Assembly (NCBI GenBank): GCA_001592805.2
Contig: CP051140.1
Coordinates: 3,473,501 to 3,537,500 of the forward strand
Direction of reading: 5' to 3'
DNA: 64,000 nt
DNA from: Peltaster fructicola
Taxonomy: Eukaryota > Ascomycota > Dothideomycetes
The translations under genes and the position numbers were made by a program. How positions within the stretch are numbered: position 1 is the first letter of the stretch; the number at the start of each line of letters is the position of its first letter. Of the stretch, positions 21,986 through 33,300 are shown in pieces. The notes under the pieces were generated by a model. That model had not been told where the DNA came from. It did not search any database and worked only from the letters and a program-made list of their open reading frames with translations.

Positions 21986-24144
21986 ATGGACGATATACCG
22001 GACGTCGCGTCGCTTGTCGCTGGGCTAGAGGCTGAGAATGACGCAGCTCGAAAGTATGCTGTCTTCAAGCTGCAATCCTTGCTCCACGACCCAGAGTTTG
22101 CCGATGCTTTCATACAGGGAGATGGCATTGGGCCGCTTCGACAGTGTGTGCTGGAAACCACTGGCAACGCGCAAGCATACGCGTTGGGAGGTCTTGATGC
22201 ATTGCTGGAGCAAGACATGGGATGGGATGCAGTAGATGCGCTGGTCGTTGAGAAGGTAGGACATGTCTGATGCGCAGGTCGCGATAGCTCATACTCGACA
22301 GGCCGTCAACCTCGCTGTAGCACATCCTCTCGTCAACATTGTCCGTAACGCTCTGACTTTACTCGTCCCTCATCGTCAGTCGGTTACTCTCGCCGGTGGA
22401 GCCACCGACATATGCCAACATCGGCTTCAGAGCCATCAAACCTGCTCTCGACGAGCACCCACATTTCCTTGAATCCCTCGTTCAGCGACTCAACGCGAGC
22501 GATCACACTCTTTGTGCCAATGCATTACAACTTGTGAACGTGCTGATGCGCGACGCCATCGTCAACGGTGGTGAAACAGAATGGCCGAAATTCATCAAGA
22601 GACTGCAGGATCTGGGCGTCATAGGAGGCGTCGGCACATTGATGCGCAGTGATGCTGCTGGAGATCCTGCTTCGCCTCTTGTTGGTGCTATACTCGAGTT
22701 CCAGAGCTTGACCAAAATCTTGCTGCGGAAGTGGAGAGGCGTGCCAGTCAATACGGAACTGGGAGAACACAAGAGGGCATTGAAGACGATACACCTGCTT
22801 AGCAAGCCGGAGCCATATCACGCGCCTGACAGTCCGTCAAGTGGACGACATCCGAGCAGGAAACACCACCCTGAGAAATGGCGACGACTGGGCTTCGAGA
22901 CCGAAAGTCCTGCCTACGAGTTCGAGGAGACTGGTTATCTTGGCATCATGGACTTCGTTGAATTCGCACGCCGTAATGAAGACACATATCAGAAGACTCT
23001 GATGGAGCAGGCTGTGCAGTCTCGAGAGAATCGATGTCCGCTCGCTCGAGCGTCCATGAGTGTGACGCTGGTCCTCTACGAGCACTTCGAGATCGATGAT
23101 GTGACAGACCAGGAAGCTCTGCAAAGTCCCGGCTACAATTCAGAGACGGTCAACAAAGCAAACCTTGACAAGCTTTACAGACCATTACTACTTCAATGGG
23201 GCCGTCTCCACACTGCAGCACTGAACGCTTTCATCCGCCTTTGGAAGCTTGCGGTCGCCGAAGTTGAAGACTTCTACAAGATTGAGGAGCTCGTTCGTAT
23301 CGTTGTTGAACGCATCATCGGCACCGCAGGCAGACGTACGGAGATCTCGAAAGTGGAAGAAGAACTCCGCAACGTTCTTCTCGAGGATGCTCGGCGTTGG
23401 CAAATGGAGGGTCTGGATGAGATCTACGACGATGCTTGGGGACCAGATCTCGTACAGGTCCGGGAGCAGCTCTACCATGAAAGTCTGCAATTCATGAAGG
23501 AGCAAAGAGTAAGGTGTCTACTGAAAGGCTCCTGGTTCCCGACAACAACAGCGCCCAGCGGTACCAATGCTGGACGCGAGACACAGCCCATGTGGCGTTA
23601 CGTACGGTTGAGTCATAACAGACGCTGGCTACATTATCAAAATTACAGCAACAAACGCAAACAAGACGAGATACCTTTAGAAGAGCTGCAAGAACGGATA
23701 GATCTCAACAATGTCACGAGTGTTGAGAGCAACGTCTCTGCATCGGATCCGGTCACGACCGGCGCAGATGCATCGACAGAGACGCTCACAAGCCGGAACG
23801 TGGTTCCAACGACAAAGATCACGGTCCTCGGCAAGGCATCAGCACTCGCTGGAGACGAGACGACACTGCTTGAACTCCTGCCACAGTCGCCAAACTTGGC
23901 CTCTGAATGGCTCGATGGTCTTCTGCTTCTGCTCGATCAGCAGCCCATCACAAAAACAACCACCTCACTTATCGATATGATGACAGACTGGGGTGTGAGG
24001 TTGAGAATGCTTAACTTGCGCTGGGAAGATATCGATTGGTCTGGTCTTGAGGCCCGCGTCAAAGGCTTGACTGTGGAAGAACGCGAGGTTCCTAGTCGTG
24101 AAGGCCTCAATGATGATTACTGGTATGCGATTGCTGAGAAATAG
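21986..24144 (+). CDS. ELMO/CED-12 family protein, with one apparent frameshift
   Basis: Exon 1 is 21986-22255; a 46-nt intron follows; exon 2 runs 22302-24144. About 703 residues if one base is discounted near 22368. N-terminal helical ARM-like repeats (DDIPDVASLVAGLEAENDAARKYAV, VNIVRNALTLLV), a central ELMO domain (about residues 260-420) and a C-terminal PH-like region (WRYVRLSHNRRWLHYQNY) agree with fungal ELMO proteins, which partner with DOCK-type exchange factors on Rac/Cdc42 signalling. The frame changes by one base in the run GTCCCTC at 22365-22371: the family pattern LTLLV-LIVSR needs one C fewer, and no GT-AG intron gives the right phase. Assembly error and true mutation are both possible. 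Confidence 0.8.
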
Positions 24145-24283
24145 AGCTTGTATATGCATTGTGCTCAACATTTCGTGGTGCGCCAGTGTTCGGATATACT
24201 TCTTGCTGGATTTTATTCAATTCCTCTGACCTGGGTATCAAAAGTCGCAGGCTATGCTGGTCGAGCGTCTTCATGTCTATCAT

Positions 24284-25552
24284 CTACTTGATCTGTGTCT
24301 TGGAGAGGGCATCAGCGAGCTCGTCCACATCTGTATCCTTCTGCTGTGCCACTGGCTGCGACTCTGCCTGCTCTGCCTGCTTCACAATGGACTCCTCCTT
24401 CTTTTCAAGCTCTTCCTCTTCTTCCTCAGCCTCGTCCTCGTCATCCTCGTCCTCCTCGAGCTCATCAAGCTCATCGACGCCCCAAGCCTCCTCATCATCC
24501 TCGTCCACGTGAGCGTACTCGCTCGCCGACTCCTCTTTACGCTTCTCAAGCAGCTCGCGGAGGCGCTCGATATTAGGATCCTCCTCTAGGAACTTGTTGC
24601 CATTGAGCTCAATCCGTCTTAACCGTGGCAAGGCAGTGGTGTCGGCTGCATCAGCAAATGCCTTGACGCCCTTGGCATCGATCTCGTCGAACTGTAGTCG
24701 GAGAACTTCCAGCTTCTTGTTCTCGCCCTTGCTCAACGATGCAGCCAATGCCAAACCTGAGCGTGCAGACAGAAGTGTATCACTGACTCCAAGCTCGATC
24801 AAAGCTGGCCATGCGGTGACGACGTCTGCCAGCGTCTTGCCAGCCAACGATGTGAATGTGTTGTCCTGCAGATCCAGCACCTCCAGCTCTTTGCAATGTA
24901 CCAAACCCTCGGCCAACAATACCTTTACTCCTTCTGGTCGAATACCGTTCTGCACCATCTTGATCGTTCGTACTTTGTTGTTTGCTGTGTATGCCTTGAC
25001 CCAAGCAGCCATAGATCCAACCTCTAGTCGGTTGCGTCCACAAACGACGGTCTCCAAATCGGGTACATTCTTGCCCTCCTTTCGTGCGGCAGCCTTCTGT
25101 GCAGCAAGTTTTTCCAATGCCTCTGCAACATACGTGCCAGCAGTAGGACCAAGACCGTTGTTGTTGAGGTAGAGATGTCGTAATGGTGCGTGTTGGCTAA
25201 GGAAAGGCCGTAATGGCTCGACAGTGTTCAGGCCAAAGGCATTGTCGTTAAGGTTGATGGTCTCGAGCTTCTCGCACTTCAGGAGTGCTGTGAGCAAGGC
25301 ATGTAGTGCTTGTGGAATCTCACTGAGGAGACGTCCTGTGAAGAGATCCGCAAGATTGGCCAGTCGCAGCTTTGACTTCGTAGCAAGGACGTCTGCAAGG
25401 TATTCACATGCCGAGACACCAAATGTGTTGCCCTCGAAGTGTACCTCTTCAACATCTGGGTTCGACTCGAGGGCTGAGATATGCTTCTTGACGTCCTCTG
25501 CGGTGTCAAGTTTGAGGGCTCGACCTCTGAGAGAAAACACTTGTTCTGCCAT
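24284..25552 (-). CDS. rna1: Ran GTPase-activating protein (RanGAP/Rna1)
   Basis: 422 residues, single exon. Eleven or so leucine-rich repeats of the RanGAP type fill residues 5-340 (for example LETINLNDNAFG, LRHLYLNNNGLG, LEVLDLQDNTFTSLAG). The catalytic arginine sits in LFTGRLLSEIP at Arg74, the same number as in fission yeast Rna1. An acidic segment (about 350-390, long runs of Glu/Asp) and a short helical tail follow, as in the family. It triggers GTP hydrolysis on Ran in the cytoplasm and so sets the direction of nuclear transport. It is transcribed away from COX17 with only 152 bases between the start codons. Confidence 0.96.
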   Translation of the reverse strand: MAEQVFSLRGRALKLDTAEDVKKHISALESNPDVEEVHFEGNTFGVSACEYLADVLATKSKLRLANLADLFTGRLLSEIPQALHALLTALLKCEKLETINLNDNAFGLNTVEPLRPFLSQHAPLRHLYLNNNGLGPTAGTYVAEALEKLAAQKAAARKEGKNVPDLETVVCGRNRLEVGSMAAWVKAYTANNKVRTIKMVQNGIRPEGVKVLLAEGLVHCKELEVLDLQDNTFTSLAGKTLADVVTAWPALIELGVSDTLLSARSGLALAASLSKGENKKLEVLRLQFDEIDAKGVKAFADAADTTALPRLRRIELNGNKFLEEDPNIERLRELLEKRKEESASEYAHVDEDDEEAWGVDELDELEEDEDDEDEAEEEEEELEKKEESIVKQAEQAESQPVAQQKDTDVDELADALSKTQIK

Positions 25553-25704
25553 GGTTGTGGTTGTGTTTCTGTGGTGAAAGAGGGTCTATAGCATCCCATC
25601 GTAAACAAATCTTTGTGCACGGCCATTGCTGACTCAGCGTTCGCTATCGATCACGTCAATCATCGTGGCAACCTCATTTCCCATTACCACCACCTCCAAG
25701 CAAT
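25553..25704. promoter_or_regulatory. Shared divergent promoter, RanGAP / COX17
   Basis: Only 152 bases separate the two start codons, so both promoters and leaders must share this stretch. Co-regulation is possible but not shown by the sequence. Confidence 0.6.
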
Positions 25705-26066
25705 ATGTCTACACCCGCTACAGCAGGAGTCATCTCCGCGTGTACGTACGATTAGATCGCTTCACAATCTGCGATGACTGACTTGAACTATAGCCGCCGG
25801 CGCAATGCAGCCAAATAATCTTGCAGCCAACCTCAAACCTCAAGGAGATGCCAGTGCCAAGGTGAAGGTCGGTCATGTTATGCGTTGACAACACAACATG
25901 ATGGCTGACTTGCTACTCACAGCCTTGTTGCGTCTGCAAGGACGAGAAAGCAGCTCGCGATGAGTGCATGCTCTTTTCCACCTCATCCGATCCACAAGCA
26001 GCATGCAAGGACCTTGTGTCGCAGTACCGAAGCTGTATGGCTGGCTTTGGCTTCAATCTACCATAG
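25705..26066 (+). CDS. COX17: Mitochondrial copper chaperone Cox17
   Basis: Three exons: 25705-25741, 25794-25867 and 25923-26066 (introns 52 and 55 nt), 84 residues. Exon 3 encodes the diagnostic PCCVCKDEKAARDEC...C...YRSCMAGFGF. Cys39-Cys40 bind Cu(I); Cys42-Cys52 and Cys65-Cys75 form a twin CX9C hairpin imported through Mia40 into the intermembrane space. Cox17 hands copper to Sco1 and Cox11 for cytochrome c oxidase assembly. The exon 2 donor could instead be six bases earlier (removing Val-Lys before PCC); 25868 was preferred for its GTnnGT form and the usual KPCC context. Confidence 0.95.
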
Positions 26067-26548
26067 GAACATTGCATAACGAGCTGGGCATTGCGAAGGC
26101 GTAAGAGATGTATCATATACTGCTTAAAGGTGCATAAAAGGTTGTATTATACTGTACAGAACGAATGAATGGTCGCGAACCGCTCAACAATCTGGTCGTC
26201 TGTTTCAATGAGGCTCTCTGTCTAGGTCTTGTCCCAGGCGTAGATATAGACTGTCTAGATGGCGTCTTCGACAGTAACCAAGGAATGTAGCACCTGGGCA
26301 CATGCCCTACGTTCGAGGGCTTGGCTCTCTGACTCTTCCCAATACAAAGCAGCAAAGGACGCCTGATGAGTATCTCAAGAGGCATCAAGATGTGTCTGAC
26401 ATAGCCGCATAGATTTAGCTGGCAAGCTTGACGTTCCCGAGACGTGATCGAATGTATAGAAGACCTCCTCGTGAGTACCGAAAGATGTCTGGTTCTATGC
26501 TTGGAGAGTTATAAATGCTTATGTGCGATACGCTGGACCACTCGCTCT
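26067..26548. other. Intergenic region between convergent COX17 and ALG6
   Basis: About 480 bases of 3' flanking sequence for both genes. No feature recognised. Confidence 0.5.
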
Positions 26549-28414
26549 TCACTGTGTCTTCTTTGTGTGAGTTTTCTGTCTAGGCCTCAAGCCTAGGAAG
26601 ATAAGTGGACTGTTGAGGACCATCCTCAGCAAGCACCACAGATAGCACAAACCAAATGCACCTGCACCAATGCAGGCATTGGCTACGACCCAAAGATCCG
26701 GCTTGCTGGTCGGTGGATCGATCGTAAACTCAACAATATGCCAGATGATCATGGCTGCGTAAGTGAGTAAGTGAATCATCTTGCTGCCAATATCTAGATC
26801 GATCTGCTTATTGCTGCCGCTGTAAGCCTGTAGTGATGTTGGTGGAAGTCCGAGTAGCCATGCCCAGAGCATTGTCATAACAAGGTATGGTATCCTGAGC
26901 TGGTCTCTTGAGAGCAATGGGAACAATGTCCAGCATGCGACTAGGTTTGCGTAGCCAACCCATGCTCGAACCTGCGGGTGCATACCATCCTTCAAACAGA
27001 GCAGCATGGTCATTGGTAGCAACGGCAGCAGCACATTCTTCTCATGCACCTGGTATGAACACATGAAGAAGCCCCAAGCAGTTGTGGCAAATGCATAAGG
27101 CAGGAGACTCTTCTTAGGAAAGAAGAATATGATTGCACACGGAGGCGCAATCGAGAGCAGCGTAAGAGCAAGAGACGCCTTACCTAGCAGCGCCGAGTCG
27201 TACTTGGTAAGCTTGTGTAGTCCCGAGCTATGGACTGCACACCATAAATTCGCAACCTTGTCCTCGAAGAGACCCCGAGCGAAAGGGAAGATTCTGTGTA
27301 TAGATTGTGCCACTTGCACTATGTATGGTTGATAGAATGCGTCATTGGCGATGTGAGGTAGGAGTTCAAGCAGAGGCGGCGTATCGATGTCTGCTGGCAG
27401 TGGTATCTCGCGGTAAGTATCGTACGCCGTACCGAGCATCAATGGAAGGTACAGTAGCGCAAAGGAGGCTAACGTGACAATCGCAATGCCAACGAATCGA
27501 GTAACGTTGATATGTGGGAAGATGCACGATCCAGCCAGATATGCAGCGACCGCTGGAGCATAGAACAAAGCCATCTGCTTGAACCCCAGAGCAGCAACGA
27601 AGAAGAAGCAGCTCCATAGTCTCTTCCCAGCGACCATGCTGGCCAGCGCAGCAGCAAAGAAGCCCAGCATGACCGTATTGTACTGGAAATGACCATGATC
27701 TATGAGCATGGTTGCCGGCTGCATGAGGATCGCCGTCAATGCTACTGTCGTCTCCCATGCTGCAACGCCCGAGATCCTGGCGAATTGTCGTGATGCCAAG
27801 ACGACCGCTGGTATGTAGATGAGATACTCGCTGACAATGACCGAACCGCGCATGAAGACCTTCAAGTCTTGGCTATCGAGCTTGCGGGAGTGGTAGAGTG
27901 CGAACCACTCTGACTGTATGAGAGCGCCGACCTGCCCGATTACCCACGAGTGGTATGCTGTCAATGGAGGATAGTCCAGTCCCCACCATTGGAGATCGTG
28001 ATAATACCAGTGTGTCACTGGCAAATTCGTTGTGACTTCCATCCAGTGCCGTTGCGCTTCAAAGTCGCCATGCATGGGTGGCTGCTGATACCCGGAATAT
28101 GGCCAGTATCCGAGACACCATCGAAAGAGGCCAGTGACGAGTAATATGCTAGATAAGACGAGCCATGGCGATACTGTTGATGGTCTTGCAGGCCAGAGAA
28201 ATGCTGCCAAGGGGAACGCTGGCTGTTGATGGTGTAATGCACATCCGTTGTGCAACTCATCTCTAGGAGGATGCCCTGCTTTGTGCTTCGGTCGAGGTTT
28301 ATGGGAAGACATTGCATCAGTAAGCCTGCTGAGTGGTGCCGATGAAGGTGAGGATGCCGCGAGTCTTCCTGGGGAATGGCTCGTCCTACTGCTATTCGCT
28401 ATGCCGGCTGTCAC
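26549..28414 (-). CDS. ALG6: Dol-P-Glc:Man9GlcNAc2-PP-Dol alpha-1,3-glucosyltransferase ALG6
   Basis: 621 residues, single exon. After a hydrophilic N-terminus comes a multi-pass membrane protein of the ALG6/ALG8 family, with the luminal signature GDFEAQRHWMEVTTNLPV and WWGLDYPPLTAYHSW in the first loop and about ten later hydrophobic helices. It adds the first glucose to the lipid-linked oligosaccharide in the ER lumen before transfer to protein. The chain ends KKTQ, a dilysine (KKxx) ER-retrieval signal. ALG6 is favoured over ALG8 by the WWGLDYPPLTAYHS form. The start could be Met35 (28312) instead of Met1. Confidence 0.93.
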   Translation of the reverse strand: MTAGIANSSRTSHSPGRLAASSPSSAPLSRLTDAMSSHKPRPKHKAGHPPRDELHNGCALHHQQPAFPLAAFLWPARPSTVSPWLVLSSILLVTGLFRWCLGYWPYSGYQQPPMHGDFEAQRHWMEVTTNLPVTHWYYHDLQWWGLDYPPLTAYHSWVIGQVGALIQSEWFALYHSRKLDSQDLKVFMRGSVIVSEYLIYIPAVVLASRQFARISGVAAWETTVALTAILMQPATMLIDHGHFQYNTVMLGFFAAALASMVAGKRLWSCFFFVAALGFKQMALFYAPAVAAYLAGSCIFPHINVTRFVGIAIVTLASFALLYLPLMLGTAYDTYREIPLPADIDTPPLLELLPHIANDAFYQPYIVQVAQSIHRIFPFARGLFEDKVANLWCAVHSSGLHKLTKYDSALLGKASLALTLLSIAPPCAIIFFFPKKSLLPYAFATTAWGFFMCSYQVHEKNVLLPLLPMTMLLCLKDGMHPQVRAWVGYANLVACWTLFPLLSRDQLRIPYLVMTMLWAWLLGLPPTSLQAYSGSNKQIDLDIGSKMIHLLTYAAMIIWHIVEFTIDPPTSKPDLWVVANACIGAGAFGLCYLWCLLRMVLNSPLIFLGLRPRQKTHTKKTQ

Positions 28415-29145
28415 TGATCAGATGATGGCCCCATGCAGCATGCCTGAGCTTCTTCGACCACCGCCGTGTCGATTGTTGTTTCGACGGAAGTGCTGCTCAT
28501 TGAGGACAGATGTGTATTTGAGGCTTGAGCTATAAGCGCGTTGCCTTCATGCGCGTAGCGCTAATGAACCCTGGAAATCAACCAATCGCATGGAGCAATA
28601 GAGCTTATATCGCTACAAGGTTCTCTTTCTTAGGATGAGTGCCGGTCTGCTTACCGTGTGTGCATAACGACGGCATCAGCGCATGGTTCATGCTGAGATT
28701 GTTGCCATGAAGAGCTCCTCAAGATTGGCATATTGACAGCCAGAGGTGGTGTATAGCAGATTTCGGCTGCATCGAACAGCGACGTCTGAGCACTGATTAG
28801 TAAGAATGCCGTCACTCATAAACCCTCGGCTCGAAGGGCGTGATTGCGGGAGTGCTCACGACCTCTGTCCACATAATACTGAGCACGCCATCTTGGCTGC
28901 TATGTCGGCTCACCTGTCTGACACAAGCATTCCTCTGCCGGAGCCAATCGCCACACTATACAGCAGCGAGCTTTGCAAAGCCAGCCGGGTATAAGGCTCG
29001 GCGAACGATGACGTGAGCCGCAACCATTGGCGATCCTTGACTTCGTTACAAATACACATCTCTGAAGGCGAGTTCAAGAAGGTACATATATCTTTCGTTC
29101 TTCGTCTATTCTGCCTTCTCCCATCCAACATCACAGCTATCCAAC
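28415..29145. other. Divergent intergenic region, ALG6 / oxygenase gene
   Basis: About 730 bases between divergent start codons. No domain-bearing frame and no convincing site beyond AT-rich patches. Confidence 0.5.
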
Positions 29146-30005
29146 ATGTCCACCACAACCACACAAACACAAGCCACCTCCTTCGGCGTCTCCAGGGACA
29201 TTGAAGTGCCTCGCGGCCCTGTACAATCACAACTTCGTTTCTCACGCACCACCCCGAAGATGGTGCAAAGCCATTCAACTATGTAGAGACGCCGCCAGAA
29301 GGCCAACCGCAACGCAACTACCGCGAAGCGCCACACTCTGTGACAATCAATGATATCCGTGGACGAGAGCACGAATTCAATGTCAATGTCAACGGCTTCG
29401 GTACTGTGCAAGGCGTACACAGCAAGGAGAAGGACTTTAACGATGACGATCAGATCAAGCAGAACTACTACCCAGAGGTAGAGCAGCTGCTTATCGACAA
29501 TGTGCCTGGTGCAAAGCGAGTCTTCATCTTCGACCACACTGTTCGTCGTAGCGACCCAAACGCAAAGCGTGCACCTGTCAACCGCGCACATATTGATCAG
29601 ACCACCAAGAGTGCCATCGAGCGAGTGCGATATCATTTGCCTGAAGAAGCCGACGAACTACTGAAAGGACGCTATCGCCTCATCAATGTATGGCGACCCA
29701 TCAACGGACCTGTGGTGGGATCACCACTCGCATACGCAGACTCACGATCCGTTCCGGACTCTGACATTGTGCCGGTCGAGCATCGCTATCCTCACCGCAC
29801 AGGAGAGACTGCTGGAGTGCAATACACTGAGAAGGGAAATTGGTATTACTGGTCTGGCATGACGAATGATGAGCGCATCCTGCTGCAATGCTTCGACAAT
29901 GGCGACCACGCCAGAACGCCACATTCAGCATTCGTCGATCCAAGGACACAGCCAGAATGGCCAGGACGAGAGAGCATTGAAGTGAGGACTTTGGTCTTTG
30001 GCTAG
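29146..30005 (+). CDS. AsaB/CTB9-like Fe(II)/2-oxoglutarate oxygenase, one apparent frameshift
   Basis: About 286 residues if one base is allowed for near 29241. The N-terminus (SFGVSRDIEVPRGPVQSQLRF) and the rest (EDGAKPFNYVETPPEGQPQRNY...) lie in frames one base apart; the family pattern needs an extra C in the run TTTCTC. Core motifs are NYYPEVEQLL, FIFDHTVRR, NRAHIDQT (HxD iron ligands), GRYRLINVWRPINGPV, a late HSAFVDPR (possible third His) and GRESIEVRTLVFG, all typical of the hydroxylase/desaturase family that includes AsaB, CTB9 and CmcJ-like proteins. Members act in secondary metabolism, but no biosynthetic cluster surrounds this one; substrate unknown. Confidence 0.82.
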
Positions 30006-30378
30006 TATGTTACGAGCTGTACAGTATGTAATTTGCAACGAATCTATGAGTTTACGAGCACTCGTCTTCTGAAAAGCGATATGGGTATCTCAATGCGCAC
30101 CATCCGCCCTTAACTCTCTTCTGGGATTGTATCCTCGTTGACTACTCGCAGCCTACTTGATTTCCTTGGTAAGTGACCGGACGCCTTTTGGGCGGTAAGC
30201 CATTCTTCTAATCGAAACACTGCCCTGTGAGACACTACATCAGCAGCTGGCCGAAGACTCGCTCTCGCTTGATCACAACAGGAACTTACACGGGATTGGG
30301 CATGCTCGAATCTGTGACTTCGGACAAAGCAGCGTGGCCGAATGATGAACTTCGATCAGGAAGGGACTGAAAAAGATC
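30006..30378. other. Intergenic region between convergent genes
   Basis: About 370 bases of 3' flank of the oxygenase and patatin genes; no feature recognised. Confidence 0.5.
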
Positions 30379-33300
30379 TCAATACTTGTTCAAAACAGAA
30401 TCAAGCGTATCGCGCCGGGCATGCTTGGAAGGAATCTCTCGTACCTGAACAGTGGGCGATGCGACGACCGGAGACGCATGCGCATAGGCTTCCTGTCCAC
30501 TGTACGTGGACGCTCCGTCTTCCTCGAACTCGGTGCCTGCAAGGCTGGCGTACTTGGCTGCTTGGAGTGTTTCTTGTGCCTCGTCACGGCGTTTGGTGTA
30601 CATATCTCTGGCCTCCAGCTCTTGAGGTGCTGGCTCTGAAGATGGCGCTGTCTGGAAGGAGGTTTGCGACATCAGGGTTGAATGTGTCATTGGTGGCGAT
30701 TCCAGTTCAGCTGGCAATTGTTCTGACAACTCGGCTGGCGCTGTTGGCGACATCTGAGTTGTGGCGGCGAACCTGGCAAGTTCGTCCTGTGTGTACAGCT
30801 CAGGATGCTGCACCATGTGGTTGTTGCCAATATACGTCCAGAAGCGGTTTGTGCGTTGGCGGACGCTGGTTCCTCCTCCCTGCGATTGTGAGATGATATC
30901 CGCTAGGGACATCTTTGGTGATCCAGTGCGCAGATTGTAAGGAGAGAGCCTAGCTTGCACATCATGCCAGGAGTCTGCACCATCGCTGTCGCTACGGCGG
31001 TGCATTGCTTCAGCTGGACCGTTGAGCGAGATCGAGTCCTGATCAGAGGTGGCAGACGACATGGACGCTTTGTGACTGATTGGACTTCGCAGACTGGCAA
31101 CAGATCCTGTTCGTGTCTCCATACTTGGTCGCTTAGGCCGATTCTTGGCTGCTGTAGCCTTCTCGCCAAGCAATACTCGTGGCATATTACTGATTGTGAA
31201 GCCTTCTGGCTCTAAGCCGTCATGTGCGGAAAGGAAGAGATTGATGCTTGTTGGCTTGGCTTCGTCCTTGAGTGGAATATAGATGTTGGGTAATGCGAAG
31301 ACTCCGTTGTCAGTCATGCCTCGGATGACGTCCATGGTGATGGTAACCTTGAAAGCAAGATCTTTCGTCTTAAGGTCAGGCCGGACGTAGAAATATGGCT
31401 CGAAATCATCGACAATGCGATCTTCGAATACCTTACCGAGTGCTGCCATCTCAATACTGGCATCCTCAAACCGACAGCAGATAGAGCCAGTGCAGACTTG
31501 CTCGGACTTCTCGGCTGTTGACTTGGACTGCAGATCAAGATAAAGGACGACGCAACTAATCGTTGTGCCACGTTCCGCAATGCCTGCACTCTCTGTGTGG
31601 CAGCTGTAAGCTCTTGCGGACCTTCAGCTGGATAGCCTCGAGCTCATTCTTATTGTCAGAGGCTGGCGGCTCCCTCTCGAGATCAGGATTCAGTCGCACA
31701 AATCTTCGTCCTCTGGCTTCCGATCGCTCTCGTACTGCATATTCTCTAAATTCCAGCCAGGCGATTTCAGCATCAAGGACATCGTCGACCCTCTTTGACC
31801 TCCAGCGCTTTCTTGTGTCCATTGCTGGTTGCGAGTTCGTAGGGTTCGCACTTGTGGTACCAGGTGCGAGTTCCGAGAGCCTGTTGAGGACCTGCATACG
31901 ATGTTGACCAGAGCCAATGGACAGGAACAGATCAGGTTCGCCAACGTCTGGCCAGATGAGCCGTCGTTCTCTATCTGCGACCATAGCAGGGTTTGGCATC
32001 CTCAGTCCACCATCCTGATATGTCTTGCCGTGGAAGGTGAATGATCTGAAGTGGGCAGGGTTTGCGATAGACGCCGCTACGGTCTGCCAGATCTTGAGCT
32101 CCATGTCTGGCTCGTGAGGTCGCTCGAAGTGGTAGGTAGGCACAACATCCTCAGGCCGTCGATAGCTCGCCAGCAAGATTGACTCCCGTCCGGTAGCGCT
32201 GGTCGATGTCAGAGCGACTCTCGAACCCGTACGAAGTTTCGAGCGAGGACTGAATAGTGGGTCGTCTTCTCCAAACGCTGTCTTTAGAGCGCTGTAGAGT
32301 GGCTTTGTCTTGTAGCGCCTGCCACTACCAAACGCAGCAGCAATCGTAGTGACGATCGGAATACCCTTCATCCTTGGTGTGAATGCGTGCTCGCAGACTG
32401 CTTTGAATTGGTCGATGCATGAATCCACTGTGCGATCTTTCGTGGCCAATGCCACAGCAAGCATACCTCCTGTTCCAGTGCCAACAATCAAGTCGAAGAA
32501 CGCTTGTATGTCGATATAGCCGCCCAAGACTTGCTCAATCGCGCGTAGGACTTCAAGCTGGACAATACCTCGAATACCACCACCATCCAGACATAGGACT
32601 CTTACACCAGCACCTGTTGGCTTGAACTTGATGATCGCTGGCTTGGGCCACTTTGTAGCAGTGCGGTGAAGCGGACAGCAGGGCATGGATGTAACAGATT
32701 TGGTCGTCTTTCCGTAAGCCTTCACACAGGCTGAACAGAGGATATGTCCACAAGGTAGTGCATGCTCTGGGACGTCCATGAGACAGCAAAAGCAAGTTGC
32801 GTGAGAGATAATCGTGACTGCAGGGCCGACAGTCTCGTAGAACTGGCTGAGGTACTCGATGTGAAGATCCAGAGCTAGTCGTTCTTCTGGGATGCTCTGT
32901 GTATCTTCGCCGTTGGCAAGCTGCTCGAGCTCGTACTGGAAGTCCTGTTGAATGCGATGAATGGCCGAGCGAAGCTGTGATTTCCACTTGGTGACGAAGC
33001 TTGCATCAAACGCTGCTTCATAGTCTCCTGCAGCTATGATGCCCTTCTCGTCTTGATGGCCCTTCGGTTGATGTCGTGCCTTGACGAGCATACACTGTCG
33101 AGTGCCGTCTGGGCTCACATATGAGCAAGGATAGTGCAGTTCGAGGTACTCGCCCATTGCATAGTCGAAGAACTTTTCATAGTTTGTGAACAACTCATCG
33201 ACCCGGCCTTTTCGAAATCTAGCGCAATCGAGCAGGACGCAGGACGCAAGCATGACTGAGAGCTTCTCAAACATCCATGCTACCCTTCCAGGTTGGTGGT

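Noticed and set aside
22256-22379. A single 124-nt intron to explain the ELMO frame change
   Set aside because: It would delete the conserved VNIVRNALTLLV segment and enters the wrong frame after phase 0.
23249-23505. Frames inside the ELMO gene on both strands
   Set aside because: They are shadows of the conserved ELMO reading frame.
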